From contig JAALGY010000030.1 of assembly GCA_032358165.1 (NCBI GenBank), forward strand, positions 1,849,095 to 1,913,094: a stretch of DNA of 64,000 nt, in the 5' to 3' direction. Below the pieces are notes generated by a model. That model saw only the letters and a list, made by a program, of their open reading frames with translations, had not been told where the DNA came from and ran no database searches. Position 1 is the first letter of the stretch. Each line of letters opens with the position of its first letter. Below are positions 1-13,081 of this stretch, one piece after another. The DNA comes from Diplosphaera chodatii. Taxonomy: Eukaryota; Chlorophyta; Trebouxiophyceae; Prasiolales; Stichococcaceae. The translations under genes were made by a program, and so were the position numbers.

Positions 1-3000
1 CGGACAGGGCGGCGTTCCTGGACTTTGGGCTGAAGCTGCTGCTGTACGCGCCGGCTGTCAACCCGCCGCCCCCGCGGCCAGTGGCGACCGGCGCAGCCGG
101 GGCGTCCGGCCTGCTGCGGCCGCCGCTTCAGCCTGTCGCGGCGGCGGCGGGGGCGCCCTCGGCGGCGGCGCAGCCCGCGAAGCTGCCACCGCCGGGCCTG
201 GCCCTGGCGGACCTGCCCCGCATCGAGGGCAAGGCGCCGCCCAAAGGTAAGACCTCTGGACTGAGGCCATAAGGTCGTGTGTGGTGGGCTGTGCAATGTG
301 CAGCAACACGTCCTCATGGCGCTGCAGTACTGATGCAAGTTTTGCCGTGGCAACTGCCTGACTGGTCCAGCGCTGTGCAGGGGAGGAGCTGACGCTGCAG
401 CGGCTGGCGCTGCTCAACTCCAGCGCCGCGGCCGCGCTGCCGCCGGCGCAGGTGCTGCTGCACTACCTGGTCGCCGCCTGCGACTCCGCAGACGCCGCTG
501 GTGCGTGAAGCTGAAAGTCTCGCTGATCATTTTCACCAAGACTTTCACCCTGAATGCCACAGAGCGGCAGCGCTTGGTTCGCAGCTTGTCTCTATACGAT
601 CATCTGCTACATCGTTGTTCAGCTGGGTGCAGCTGCACATGGGTGTGGCCTCGTTCTAGCCTGTCTGTGCCCTTGTCAGGCCGTGTGGCGGCGCGTGGCG
701 AGGCGCTGCTGCGGAAGCGCTGCGGGGTGGACTCGTCCAAGCCGGCAGTGGACCTTGAGAATGCCGACATGGTGAATCAGGGGTTTAGGATCTGAGCCAC
801 GGTGGCACCTGCGCTGTGCTAGAGTATCATGACACCTGGGCTGCGTTGCAGTCTCACAGGATGTCGATGCCCACACCTCATAGCTACGCTGTGCTCTTGG
901 CAGTTCACAGACCCTCCCACCAACACGTGGGCGCTTGACTGCTGCAGGTCAAGCGGCTGTTTGCGCTGTTCCTGGGCAGCGGCAGCCCTGGGGCGCCGGT
1001 GACTGGCGCCACGGTGGCGGCGGCGGCGCCCGCGCTGCAGGTCAGGCTGATGGGCCTGTTCTGCCGCAGCCTGGCCGCCGCCAACGCCTTCCCCCACACG
1101 CTGCAGGTCTGCCGAGCTGCTGCAGATGTTGCACCTGAGCGCTGCCCTTGCAGGCACCTGTACTTCCGACAGCCCATGTGCAAGCGTAGTGTGCCTGGTT
1201 TCTTGTCAAGCCGCATCACCAAGCAAGGGTATGTATACAGCAAGCACTCACGCAGGACTGATTGTGTGCTTGCAAGTCATCTTCGTGTGCATTCATGGCA
1301 TGGACATCTGAAAACGGAAGCAACGTTGTGCTTGCAGGTCATCTTTGCGTGCGTGTACGGCGCGGACACCACGCTGCGGCTGAAGCAGGCGGGCATGGAG
1401 TACGCCGTCTGGGTGTTCAAGCACGCGGACGATGCACAGCTGGCGCCCATGGCGCCGGTCGTGCTGCAGGGCCTCCTGCGCCTGCTGGACGCTGGTGCGG
1501 GCTCGGTCGAAGCACGGACAGTCGTGCTCAGAGCTAGCATGACACATTGCTGGTAGTGTTGTGCGGCAAACTTTCGCTCAGGGGAGAGATTGCATCAACA
1601 TGCCCACACAATCAGACGGAGGTGCATGGTGTGAAGGTCAGTTACACAAGCAAGATGCTGTGTGCTGCAGCAAAGCTGTCTTCTGTGGATTGCAGAGTCG
1701 ACAACCGATGTGGCAGGGCGTGGCCTGCGCTCCTTCACGTACCAGGCGGTGGGGCAGCTGGCGGCCCGCACGCCGCAGCTGCTGGCCAAGGACGTGACCA
1801 TCGCCGCACGCTTCTTCCAGGTTTGCCTGTAACTGTTGCTGTTGTTGAGAAGGTGTGTGACGATAGAGGGGATCCTGAAATGACTGTGGCTGCCTGCCTG
1901 CTGATGGCGGCAGCGTATTGCTTGCCATCTTCGACACGTTTGTCAAGCGACAGCATTACGCTGTCCTTCTTTCTGCCGCAAGGCGCTGGCGTCCGAGCCG
2001 CCGGGGGTGCGGGCGGCGGTGCAGGAGGCGGTCAGCGCCCTGGCGGCCGCGTACAAGGGCTGCACAGGTGAGCGGCTGTCACATGCATTGTGCTGGTCAA
2101 TCTGGTGGATTGGGGGGATGGGTGTCGATGCTGAGACGGGTGCAACCACTGGGTGCAACCACTGGGTGGCTGCACAAATTGCATGCAAACAGGCAGCATG
2201 CGGCCATCAGTACACAAGAGAAGCAGTTCATGCAATTAGCGGCGTTTGATGTGGACTGCAGATGTTGTGGGTGATATCCCTTTTCTCATGCAGGCGAGGA
2301 CGCGCAGCGGGTAGAGGCGCTGCTGCTGGACAGCATCGGGGCTCCGGAAGACGCCAAGCGGCTGGCGGCAGCGCACTGGGCGACCCAGGTGACGAGGGAA
2401 CTGATTGCAGCATGCTACACGGTGTGGTCGTGCTCAGCATGCGAGTGCGGCAGATGTTGCAGGCCCTGTGCAGCGGCTTTCGCCACAAGGACATGTCTTC
2501 TTGGTGGAATGCTGGTTCTTGTACCTGTCGCGGGTATTGAGCACCGTGTTTGCTGGCTGCAGCTGTATCCGTTCGACCGGGTGTCGGCGCGCTACATCGG
2601 CGTCCTGGCTGCTGGCGACGCGAAGCTCGAGGTGGCTGAGGCGGGCAAGGCTGCACTCCGGCCCCCGAAGCCGGCTGCTGCAGGTGAAGGACACGCACTC
2701 ATTGATGGGTTGAATTTGAGGCTGAAATTCTGGCTCAAAAGCTGCACCTGTCTGCTGTGAACTGTCAGTCAATGGAAAATGCCAGATGCTGCTTATGTTC
2801 TCTCTGCACTTTGCAACCTGCTGCACCTGCTGGCTTGGCACTCGAGCAGTGTGTCATGTTTTCTGGCACAGGCACCGGAGCATCGGCAACGGCTGCCCCT
2901 GCTGTGTACCCAGCCCTGGGCGACATGCTCAGCTTCGTGACGACGCGCCACCCGCGGCTGGCCGCAAAGGCAGATGCCGGGGAGGCCCTGGCGCTGCCGC

Positions 3001-6000
3001 CCGGCGCGATGGCAGCGCTGCTCGGCTTCCTGCGCACCTGCTGGAAGCAGCGCGGCGCTGCCGCCCAGGCGGCGGCGGGCGCAGACTTTGACGCCTTTGC
3101 AGGCGGGTGCAGACGGATCGCAGTCAGGCGCAGCTGCTGCTGGCACCGCTTTCGTGCAGCCATGTCGTGCCATTTCGGCATTCATGCAATGGAAAACTGT
3201 GACAGTGTGGACCATTGCAGCCTAGCGCCCAGAACCGCTGGACATATCAGAGGGCCTTGCCGCGCTGAGCTGACTTTGCAATTTTCTGCAGGTCTGCTGG
3301 AGCACGCGCTGGTGCGCGACGCGACGCCGGCGCTGCAGCTGGCCGCGCTGGAGGTGCTGCTGGAGGCGGCGGGCGGCCACCCCGAGGCGTTTGCTGCCCG
3401 CTACGGCGCCCGCCTGCCCTGGCTGCGGAACTTCCTGTCCCACACCGCTGCCGCCGGTGCGCAACTGTCTGTCAGTGCTCATTGTGCCATAGCCCAGCAC
3501 TGGCGGCTGTCTATACTGTGTGAAGGCATAAGTATTGCACCCCCTGTCTGCCGCCCGTCTGTCAAGCAAGACTGCGAGCACTGAATTGGCAGTAGAGCCA
3601 AACATGGGACACCATGTCTGAGCACTTGCTCCTCTGTGAATCAGCGCGCGAGGCGGCTGCGAAGCTGTGTGGCGTCGCGGCGGAGGGCCAGCCGGGCGAT
3701 GCGCTCGCGCAGCTGCTGTCGGAGCTGGCCGCTGTGTTTCTCGCGCCGGCTGCCGCGCCAGACGGCAAGGCCCGGAAGCCTGCCAGATTCGAAGACCGGG
3801 ATGGCGCCACGGCTGCCACTGGCTACGTGCTGGCGCAGACGATGACAGGTGTGGGTGCTTCGTGGCAAGCCATGCTGCTGCACTGCCGAAATACACTGAT
3901 ACAGGAGGCCTGATCCCCCAGTTGTATGCCGTAGATGCTTGTAGGTACCTGTCAACATGTGCTCAGTTTGAGCCCCATCACTCCAGATGGGGAATCTATT
4001 AGTACGTATCATGGCAGGGCGTCCGGAGGTCGGTGCTGATGCCCAGCGGGCCGCAGCCGCGGCGCTCTTTGCTGCACTTGCGGACTCTGACGCACAGCTG
4101 GCGGCGGCGGCCGCGGCAGCCCTGGGGCATGTGGCCCTGCAGTGAGCCCCTTCACACACGATGTGTTGGCCAATTGCTCTGCGGCTGCTGTGGGGCAACG
4201 TCGCTGCGCTGCTTGCATCTGCAAGCTAGACAGAGAGGCCAGACGCTGGCTTGTGCTCGAACGGCATTTCTTTGACTTGTTCAGGGGGCCGCTGCCACTG
4301 CCAGAAGGCACCGCAGCACAGCCTCTAGAGCCAGATGCCGCAGCCGGAGGCGCCGATCAGGGGCCAGCCAAGAGGGAAGCACCTGCAAACGGCGTCACGC
4401 ACATGGACTCAAGCGGTGCAGCTCCGGCCGCAGCCAGCAGTCCCACGAGTGCGGACGGCGGCACTGCAGCAGCGGAAGACGCCACCCAGTGGGGCACGCT
4501 GCAGCGGATCGTGGGCCTCACCAAGGATCGCAACAACAAGGTGGGGCATCTCTGGCTCCTTACATGCTTGGGTACATGATCGACTGCAGCACAAGCTGTC
4601 AGCCTCGAGGTTAATGCTCACCCTGCAAGAGGTGGTGTTGTGGTGTCAGCAGGTTGTGGTCTCGGCAGCGGCAGCCTTGGGGCACCTCGCCTCATCCACC
4701 GCCAGCCCCGAGCAGCTGTCCGCCGCCGTCGACGGCCTGTTCGGCCTGTCCGCCCACAAGGCGGAGGAGGTGCAGTTCGCGGTGGGCGAGGCGCTGTGCT
4801 TCGCCTTCGGAGGTGACGGTCTGCCACTCGCTGGCTGCTTTGTACGACCTGGACTGTTGCCGTACTGTGCTAGTGCTCATACTCATATTGATGACTACGA
4901 CATCAGCTTGCACGCTGCCTCCCTTGGCTACAGCGCAGCCTGGAGATTGCGCCTTCTGAGTGGAATACAGTCCTAGACAAGGGTATAGACCAAAAAAATA
5001 CTGGTGTTTCCAACAAACAACAAAGTTATACTTGTTAACATGGGTAGCGTGTTGCTTGACTATTGAATATTTTCTATAAGTGTTGAAGACCTGGTTGTGA
5101 GCGTCTCATGCTGCTGTCGTCGCAGGCGTGCCAGTCTCTCCAGACACTATCCTGCGCAGCGACTACAGCGGCCTGGTGGCCTGGCTGGCGGCTGCGGACG
5201 GCGATGCAGCGGCGGCGCCGGCTGCAGCTGACGGCAGCTCGCACCCGCAGCCGATGGAGCAGGACGGCGCAGACGGCACAGCGGGGAGGGACGATTCCAG
5301 GACGGCTGTGCGGGAGCGCATTCTGACGAAGATCATGGACGAGCTCATCTTCCACGCCAGAGCAGAGGTGAGCAGCTGGGCCTTCACATGCCTCTCAGAC
5401 ATGCTGCGAAACGACTGCACCAACACCAGTTCTGCTGGTAGGTCAACTTCGACGGGCTGTCAACTACAGTGCAACTGGAACAGCAGTGGCACAGCTGCAT
5501 GTATGCAGACTGAAAGGTGCCCATGCACTGGTGCTGTGCAGGTTCGCTGCGGCGCGTGCATCGCGCTGCTGTCGCTGGTGAGCTACACGGGCGGGCACCC
5601 CGCGCTGCGGCCCCGCCTGCCCGACATCCAGGTCAGTCTGCAACGCCAGCGCCTGCCGGTATACGTTATGTGTCCGAGCCGCATGCAGCAAGGCTAGATA
5701 GTGTTGTGTACCACCCTTGACAAAGCTCCTTTGGGCAACATCAGGGGGATGTTGGATTCTGGCAAGCAGCCTGTGTCAGAATGGCAACATCTCACTGGAA
5801 ATGCTGCAGGAGGCGTTCAGCGGGCTGCTGGGCGACGCGAACGAGGTGACGCAGGAGATGGCGTCGCGCGGCATCAGCGCCGTGTATGCGATGTCCGACG
5901 ACTCCGCACGCAAGCAGCTGCTGGACGGCCTCGTTAGCACCCTGCAAGGTAAGGCCTTCCATGGACAGCCATTCCTGCACAGTCAAGACTGCTCAAAGGT

Positions 6001-9000
6001 CACTCCACACGCTGTGTGTATCATCTGATTCTATGCAGCCTGTCGGTAGTGCGCATGTCCAGTTCAGCAAGCATGGCACGGGGAATGTCACAGACCCTGA
6101 GGCCTGGCTGAACCCCTGGCAGGCGGACCCCGCAAGCGGCGGGCAGTCAAGGTGGAGGGCGACACGCGGGTGTTCGCGGAGGGCGCGCTGCCGCAGGCCC
6201 CTGGTGGCGGCGCGCTCACCACCTACCGCGAGCTGTGTGGTGCGGAACTATTTGCTAGCATCGGGTTTGCTCTTGGACCCGATGTCTGTCTCTCGCTCTC
6301 GAAGAAGTGGCCGCGCGCCGCCGGTTGGGTTGCTGCAACGTGAGGGTCGGCGCTGGCTGCTGCAGGGCTGGCGAACGACCTGGGGCAGCCGGACCTGGTG
6401 TACAAGGTGCGCTCATGACAACAGCAGTGACACTATATCGCTGGTATCTGGTTTTGATCTGTAGGCCGCTTCAAGCAGTCTCCTCATAGCCGAGGGCTGC
6501 ATAGTCTTCCGTGCGACTTTTGTCATCACAGTCAGCGTGCCATGTGCAGTTTATGAATCTGGCAAACCATGCGGCGGCGCTGAACTCCTCCCGCGGCGCC
6601 GCCTTCGGCTTCGCCTCCATCGCCAAGCTGGCCGGCGAGCAGCTGGCGCCCTATGTGCCGCCGCTCATCCCCAAACTGTACAGGTACCGTAATTTCAGCA
6701 ACGGCATCTTTCTGCAAGCACCTTGATCGTTGCAAAACAGCAGCACCTGAAGTTGGAGGACAGTGCAGCGGGTAGCGTGCATGATCAAGCAATGGCGGGA
6801 TGCTCTGCTGGCAGCAGCTGCAGAGCAACAAACAGATGGTGGCGGCTCTGCCAAATCTTATGCCCCATCTCTGACATCTCACACCGGCACCAGTATGGCC
6901 CATGTTCCTGCTGTCTGTGACATCAATACAGCTACCAGTGGAAGCAAACATTCAAGCCTGACGTGTACAATTTCCATACAGGTACCAGTACGATCCCAAC
7001 CCGCGGGTGCGCGAGGCGATGGGCGCCATCTGGCGGGCGCTGGTGCCGGAGCCCCGCGCCGCCGTGGACGCCCACTGGGACGCCATCGCAGGTGGCCTGC
7101 AATTCCACAGCACTCCTGATGATTTGACTGTATGAGACGCAGTTGCCAAGGCCTTGCTGGCTTGTGCTGAAGCAAGCCAGTCCTACTGATCGCTACATTT
7201 ACTATGGCACACTACTCGGTGTGTATACTGAACCATGTTGCCCGAACCCAGTCTGCCGTCCTGCCTTGATGACAGCACAGTACAGCTGAACAGGCTGGAA
7301 ACAAGTGATTTCACACTGCAGGCGAGCTGCTGGGTGAGCTGGGCGGCCGGCTGTGGCGGAACCGCGAGGCCGCAGCCCTGGGACTCTCAGATCTGCTGCA
7401 GGTGCCGTCACCCTGCCCAGCTGAGGCAATTTCCTGCAACACAGGAGCACGCTGCGACCATTTGCTTGCGGGGGCACACGACGACGGTGCAGTGCTTGCT
7501 CCAAGAGATTCAATGCGTTACCGAGACTGGCGCCTGCTAGCCTGCAGGGCAGGAGGTCGCCGGACGTCGAGAAGCGCTTCCCTGACATGTGGGGCATGGC
7601 GCTGCGGGCGCTGGACGATGTCAAGGAGTCGGTGCGTACACTGCTCACTGGCCAGCTTGTGATGTTCTGCTGTCAAGTCCCGCGTCTGCACAACAGCAAC
7701 ACGGGTGGGTAGTTGGTGGTCGCGACATTTCCTTTTTGAAAGTGTGACAATTGACTCTGCCTAGGTGCGGGCGGCGGCGGTGACGCTGGCGCGGGCGCTG
7801 CGGGGCCTGACGCTGCGGGTGACGGACCGGGCGCAGAGCTCCGAGGCCGACGCCGCCGCCGCCGTCGCCGTCGCGCTGCCCCTGCTGCTGGAGAAGGGTG
7901 GGGCCTGCTCGTCCAGCCCAGCACCTTGTGTGGCTTGTGTACGCGTTAGCGGTGCAGGAGGAAGCACGAACTTACGCTCCCGTCCCAAGTCTGCCAGCTG
8001 TCGCTGCTGGGTATGTCTCTGCTGGGTATGGCGGGCAGCAGGCTGGCAGCTGTGAAGAGGTGCCGGGCGCACAGCTGAACAGGCGGGGCCCATGTTCAGG
8101 TTCTGCATCATAACACATGGGGGCTTGTGCCACCTTATGCTTCTGCGACACACATTCACGCCTGCGGCGCCGCGTCCTGCAGGCCTGGGCAGCGCGGTGC
8201 CGGAGGTGGCGGGCCTGGCGATGGACACGGTGGCGCAGGTGGTGCGGCACGCGGGGGCGGCCGCCGTGCGCCCCCACCTCCCGCTGCTGGTCGGCTCGCT
8301 GCTGGAGTCCCTGTCCACGCTGGAGGTGCGCTTAATCCTCTCTATCGGCTGCCTGTCACGCCTTTGCTGTCTTTCTGGTGTCTGCAGGCTCAGTGGCCGA
8401 AGATGCGGGGGCAGTGGCTGCTGTCAATGCCTTTTGGCCGGGCCACAGCTGGCTGTTGTGTCGACTAGAAAGATAAATGCAGATGCCGTCAGCAACCACA
8501 GCCTGCTGTACTGTCGGGGCGGAGGCCCTTTTCAGCTTCTGGCATCCTGTACCGACAGGACAGTGCCCAATGACATGTAGGACAGCCGGCTGAACTACAT
8601 CGAGCAGCACGCGGGGCGGCTGGGGCTGGACTCAGGCAAGCTGGAGGGCGCGCGCTTCTCGGCGGCCCGGGCCAGCCCCATGGGCGAGGCGCTGGACGCC
8701 GCCAGCAGCTACGTGGACGCGCCCACGCTTGGTGGGTGCCTCAAGCCTGCGTCCTGCATAGCGCAGCTGCTTACAGTGTGCCGCAGCTGCCATGGTCTCA
8801 GCAGCTTCACCCTGATGCCCTGCTGCAAGAAGCTCTGCAGCCTTGCACCTTGCCGACAATGTTTGGCTGGTTTAGAGTCCGAGAGTCGGTGTGCTCACCG
8901 GCATCACGGTCGATCACCTGGTCTCGTGACCAGTTCCACCAGCGGGCTCGCGAACATGCAGAGGCGCTTGTGCCACGGCTGGCGGGCATCGTGAGGCACG

Positions 9001-11905
9001 GGGTGGGCGTGAACACTCGCGTGGGCGCCGCGCGCTTCGTCAGCCAGCTGGTGCTGCGCATGGGGCCCGACGTGCGGCCCTCCTCCGCCGCCCTCGTCAA
9101 AGTACGAATGACTTCGCAGGGTTCTGCCTGTTCGTCGTGCTGACAACAAGGGCTGCGCTGCTTGTGACAACACACCTGCACGACCACAGGGTGTACGGTA
9201 TGTTTTGCATCTGAGCTGCGACAGTGGGCTCTGTCGACGAAGAACCTGCCACACTGCCAGGCGCTGGTCTCGGCGGCGCGCGCCGAGCGCAGCGCCACCG
9301 CCCAGCGCGCTGATGCAACGGCGGCGGCGGCGGTCGCCCGCTACGCGCCCGACGCCCGGGTCGCCAAGCTGGTGGCGGAGGCGGCGGAGATGTATGTGGA
9401 GCCGGGCGACGCGCCCGCGCGGCTGCTGGCGGGGCTGCTGTGCCGGGAGCTGGCGCGCGGCGCGGGCGACGCCTTTGCCAAGCACGCCGCCCAGGCGAGC
9501 AGTCGATATGGTTTCACACCTTTCAGAGTATTCAGAAATTTCGTTTGCTGATTGTTCTATCTCTGGTGCCTTCTGGGCTGACACATCTGCAATGCCAGCT
9601 TGGCTTTCTTCTGTTTCACAGCCCCACCAGATGTCAACCCTCTTCTTTGCAAGCATGCCCACGTGCACATCGTTGTGGCCCTGCTGCAAAGCCCTCCAAT
9701 CAGCAGGGGATCTGCTCGACTGCACATGTGAAGTGAAGCACACATCAGATCAAAGCAGGTCAGCTTGACCGCTGCTGGGCGAACTGCTTCCGCAGGTGCT
9801 GCCGCTGGCGTTTGTGGCCCAGTCGGACGGCGAGAAGGATGTCGCGGAGCTATGGCACGATGTGTGGGATGACGCCACCAGCGGCACCCCCGCCGCCCTG
9901 CGCCTGTACATCGCCGACATCGTGCCCATCGTCACAGCAGGTCTGAGCCCTCACACGGGCCATACTTGACCACGGCGCAGGCCACCAGAGTGCGAAGTTG
10001 CGTCATGCGTCCTTCTCCTGCTGGATGTTTGCGCCCAATGTGTGGGAGTACGAATGCAGCAGGAGCCGGCTGCTGTGATGTGTTGCAACCCTGGACTGCA
10101 GGGCTGGCCAGCCAGCAGTGGGGCCGCAAGCGCACCTGCGCGCTCGCCGCAGCCGCCGCGGCGGAGGCGGCGCCTGACGCCGTGGCGCCACATGCTGGGG
10201 CGCTTGCCAACGCTCTGCAGGTGCATCCAACTTTAACCTGTATGGCAGCCATTCCAGCATCAACGACGTCCTGCTGGTGTCCATGTCGCCTCAGGACAAT
10301 GCTGTTAACAACTGGTGCGTCGAAGGTTTGGCAATTTCCGATGGATTGCGTCGCAGATTGAGCTGCCTGGCCGGCTGTGGGACGGCAAGGAGGCTGTGCC
10401 GACCAGCCTGGCGGCTGTGGTGGCGTCCTGCCCTGGAGCATTTGATGCGGAGGCGTCCGCAGCCGTGGTGGACGCCCTCGTGGCCGCAGCAGGTTGCCTT
10501 GTGACACTGACCCCTGCATGCACCTGCAGTTTGCAGCTGCCATTGAAGCCTGCACATGACGCCTGATGACCAGCTGCAGTCGTCAGTGTGTCAATGTGTG
10601 ACATGACACAGCACATTGCGCAGGCCGCAAGCAGGCGGCGTACAGAAAGGCGGCGCTGCAGGCGCTGCAGAAGGTGCTGGCGGCCTTTCCGGGGCGCGAT
10701 CACTTTGCCACCGTCTCGCCGCTGCTGCTGCCGATGCTGCGGCCCGCCAGCGATGTACAGCCCGAAGCAGGGGATGCTGAGGTGAGCCCAGGCACCGTCA
10801 TACATCTGGTCGTTGTGATTTACTTTCACATGATCAAGGCAATCTGTGGCTAATTTGCCTGGTAGATCCGTAGCTATACATGTGTAGGGCATCTAGGTTA
10901 CGTAGCCTGCTCATGGCATTCGGCAGCCGATGTCAGCTGCCTGCCACTCTCTGAAAGTGGAGTCTGCAGGCAGCTGAGTCCGACGGGAAGCCAGCCGCGC
11001 CCATGGCAGAGGCAATAGCAGCGCTGGGCGCCGCCTGGGCCGGCGCATCTGCAGACACCTGCGCATCGCGCGGCAGCGAGGTGGCAGACGCCCTGGCGGC
11101 CATGCTGTCACCAGGTGCGCACCCCTAAGCTTGCTGCGACCAGCGGCAACATGCAATGCCGCTGGGGCGGTGCACTTGCTGCTGCAGTGTCATCAACTGC
11201 TTGTCTGTAGTATAGGTGTGGGTGGCTATGTGGCTGACCGCAGCAGCGTGAGCGGAGCATGCGTCACTGCCGAAGCGCAGGCCCCGAGCTGCGGACTGCT
11301 GCTGCGCAGGGCACGCGTGGGCGCTGCGGCTGGAGGCGCTGGGCGTGGCCAAGTCCTTCCTGAGCAGGCTCGCCGGGCAGAGCGGCGCCGCTGGTGCAGC
11401 CGCACCCCAGCTACAGCCGCAGCAACTGCCCTGGGCCGCCAAGCTCGTGCCAGGTGTGTTCTCATTCACAAAGGCTGGAGGTCACACTAAACATTCCACT
11501 AACAATGCCAGCATCTGGTTCATAACGTTTCCCGGGTTGCCGAGCAGAAGTTGCTCATTGGTTGCAGGTCTGCTGGCTGGCACAGAGGAGGCAAAGGTGT
11601 CGGCAGTGCGGGGGGCGGCCCTGGCGGCCCTGAAGCAGCTGCTGGATGGCACAGGGTGCGGCGCTTCCCTGCCAGAGGCGGAGCATCACAACGTGCAGCA
11701 GCGCCTCACGGCGATGGCGGCGTCTGAGCGCAATGCAGCACTGGCGGCGCAGGTGTGACCATGTTCGTGGTAGATGTATGGTACTAGTGTTGTGCGTGGG
11801 CTGAGGTCTGGCTGTGATACTGCGCTCTGCACTCTGCACCACATCTATGATGTGTTGCCTTGCACATTGCAGGCTGCCGCAATGCTGGGCAAGATGTCAG
11901 GATAG
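1..11905 (+). CDS. ECM29: ECM29 proteasome adaptor/scaffold protein, 3' part
   Basis: ECM29 is a HEAT-repeat protein that binds the 26S proteasome and tethers or quality-controls it. About 37 exons read in one consistent frame. The first is cut by the window edge (1-246), then for example 381-500, 680-771, 948-1106, 1338-1494, 2563-2683, 4285-4540, 5126-5367, 6123-6239, 6366-6405, 6550-6683, 6982-7091, 7764-7897, 8183-8325, 8581-8731, 9261-9494, 9796-9940, 10624-10781, 11310-11453, 11568-11752, and the last at 11873-11905 ending in TAG. Family signatures visible: [11 protein letters not shown] near the left edge, [17 protein letters not shown] at 2563, TYRELCG plus [20 protein letters not shown] at 6200-6600, and [15 protein letters not shown] at 6982. 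The rest is HEAT-like helical pairs. No frame break was seen. The N-terminal start lies upstream of base 1. The exon ending at 9494 appears to use a GC donor. The identity is firm; individual splice sites are by eye. Confidence 0.93.
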
Positions 11906-12060
11906 GCAGACAGGCTGCTTGAAAACCGTTGCAGTCGAGAAACATGGTCAGTTTGTTCGGCATGTCGCATGAAGGCAGGACTTTTATCAGGCTCGTAAGT
12001 GTTCTGGCAACATCAGGCTGTCAAAATGTTCGATTCGCTCTGCTATCGTCATTTCACAGT

Positions 12061-13081
12061 CTACACAATGAGGCTGGCGCCTGCCGTGGCAATCTCCTCG
12101 TCGGTCGCCCCTGACGGCGCGCCGCCAACACCAATCGCACCGATCACCTCGCCGTTGGTCCGGATCGGCACGCCGCCGCCCACCAGCGTGACCTGCGGCA
12201 CCTGCAGCAGGCCCGCCTGCGCACGCAGCAGCGAGGGACGTCAGCGCACGCTGTGCGCAAGCTGCCAGTCACAGGAATTCATGCACAGCGCAGCCACCCG
12301 CTGTCCCATCGCCCGTCCGGTCGGGTGGCGGGTCATAGGAGGCGCGCCTGGTTGGCGACCAGCGGGGTGAAGGGGCCGCTGCCCGGGCCGCCGAAACGGG
12401 TGAGGACCGTCGACGATGAAACGCCGAAATTGGCGGCGGTGTACGCCTTCTCGGTGGTCAGGATGTAGCTGGCGACGCTGGCGCCGTCGCCGCGGCGCGA
12501 CGCCTTCACGTCGCCGTTCCTGCAACGCTGAACAAGCCTGCCTGTGAGCAGCTGCATGCCTGCAGTGCAGGGCGCTCTTGAATGCGGCGCCGCCGCGGCG
12601 GCTGCTGTTGCTGCTGCTGCTATTACCCCCCTTCTTTTACCACTGATGCGGGCAGCTCACGCAACCAGTGCTTTACGCAATCAGTGCGTTGCACACCTGT
12701 CGACGACCACGACGTTGAGTGCGGTGAAGTTGAGCTCGGCGCCCCGCGCCACCGCCGCCGCGATCGCGGCCTCGGCGCCGGCAATGGTCAGCACGTTGCT
12801 CGGTGCTGCGCTTGACACACTGATGTCCACGAGCTAGTCACTATACCGACATGGCGGATGCGTGCAGGTCATTGCATTGTGATGCACAGCCAGCAACACG
12901 ATCAGGGCCTGAGTTCGTCGAGGCTCATGTCCTAGATACCTGTGAACGGCTTGCTGTTGTCCGTGCGGTTGCGACCACGGTTCCTGTCCGCGGACGCTGG
13001 GCCCACGGAGAGGGCCAGGCACGCCAGCAGCAGGCAGCTCACCACCTGCAATTGCACAGACCACAACCTGGGCAAGGCCAT
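12061..13081 (-). CDS. GlcG/HbpS-like (DUF336) protein with signal peptide
   Basis: Four exons read on the minus strand, from high to low coordinate: 13081 to about 12950 (signal peptide), 12805-12697, 12520-12348 and 12216-12061 (TAG at 12063-12061). Phases agree across the first two introns. Proposed start MALPRLWS at 13081, followed by the hydrophobic run VVSCLLLACLALS and an ASA-type cleavage site. The mature part carries the family hallmarks: LTIAGAEAAIAAAVARGAEL, NVVVVDRNGDVKASRRGDG, TTEKAYTAANFG, then GGGVPIRTNGEVIGAIGVGG and APSGATDEEIATAGA near the end. Bacterial HbpS binds heme and GlcG relatives are small extracytoplasmic proteins; the ligand here is unknown. The third intron would use a GC donor (CAG/GCGCGC), which is the weakest junction. 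An extra 5' exon cannot be excluded. The compact domain could reflect old bacterial transfer, which is inference. Confidence 0.8.

Noticed and set aside
8904..9743. 279-codon minus-strand open frame opposite ECM29
   Set aside because: Antisense shadow of well-supported ECM29 exons and introns.
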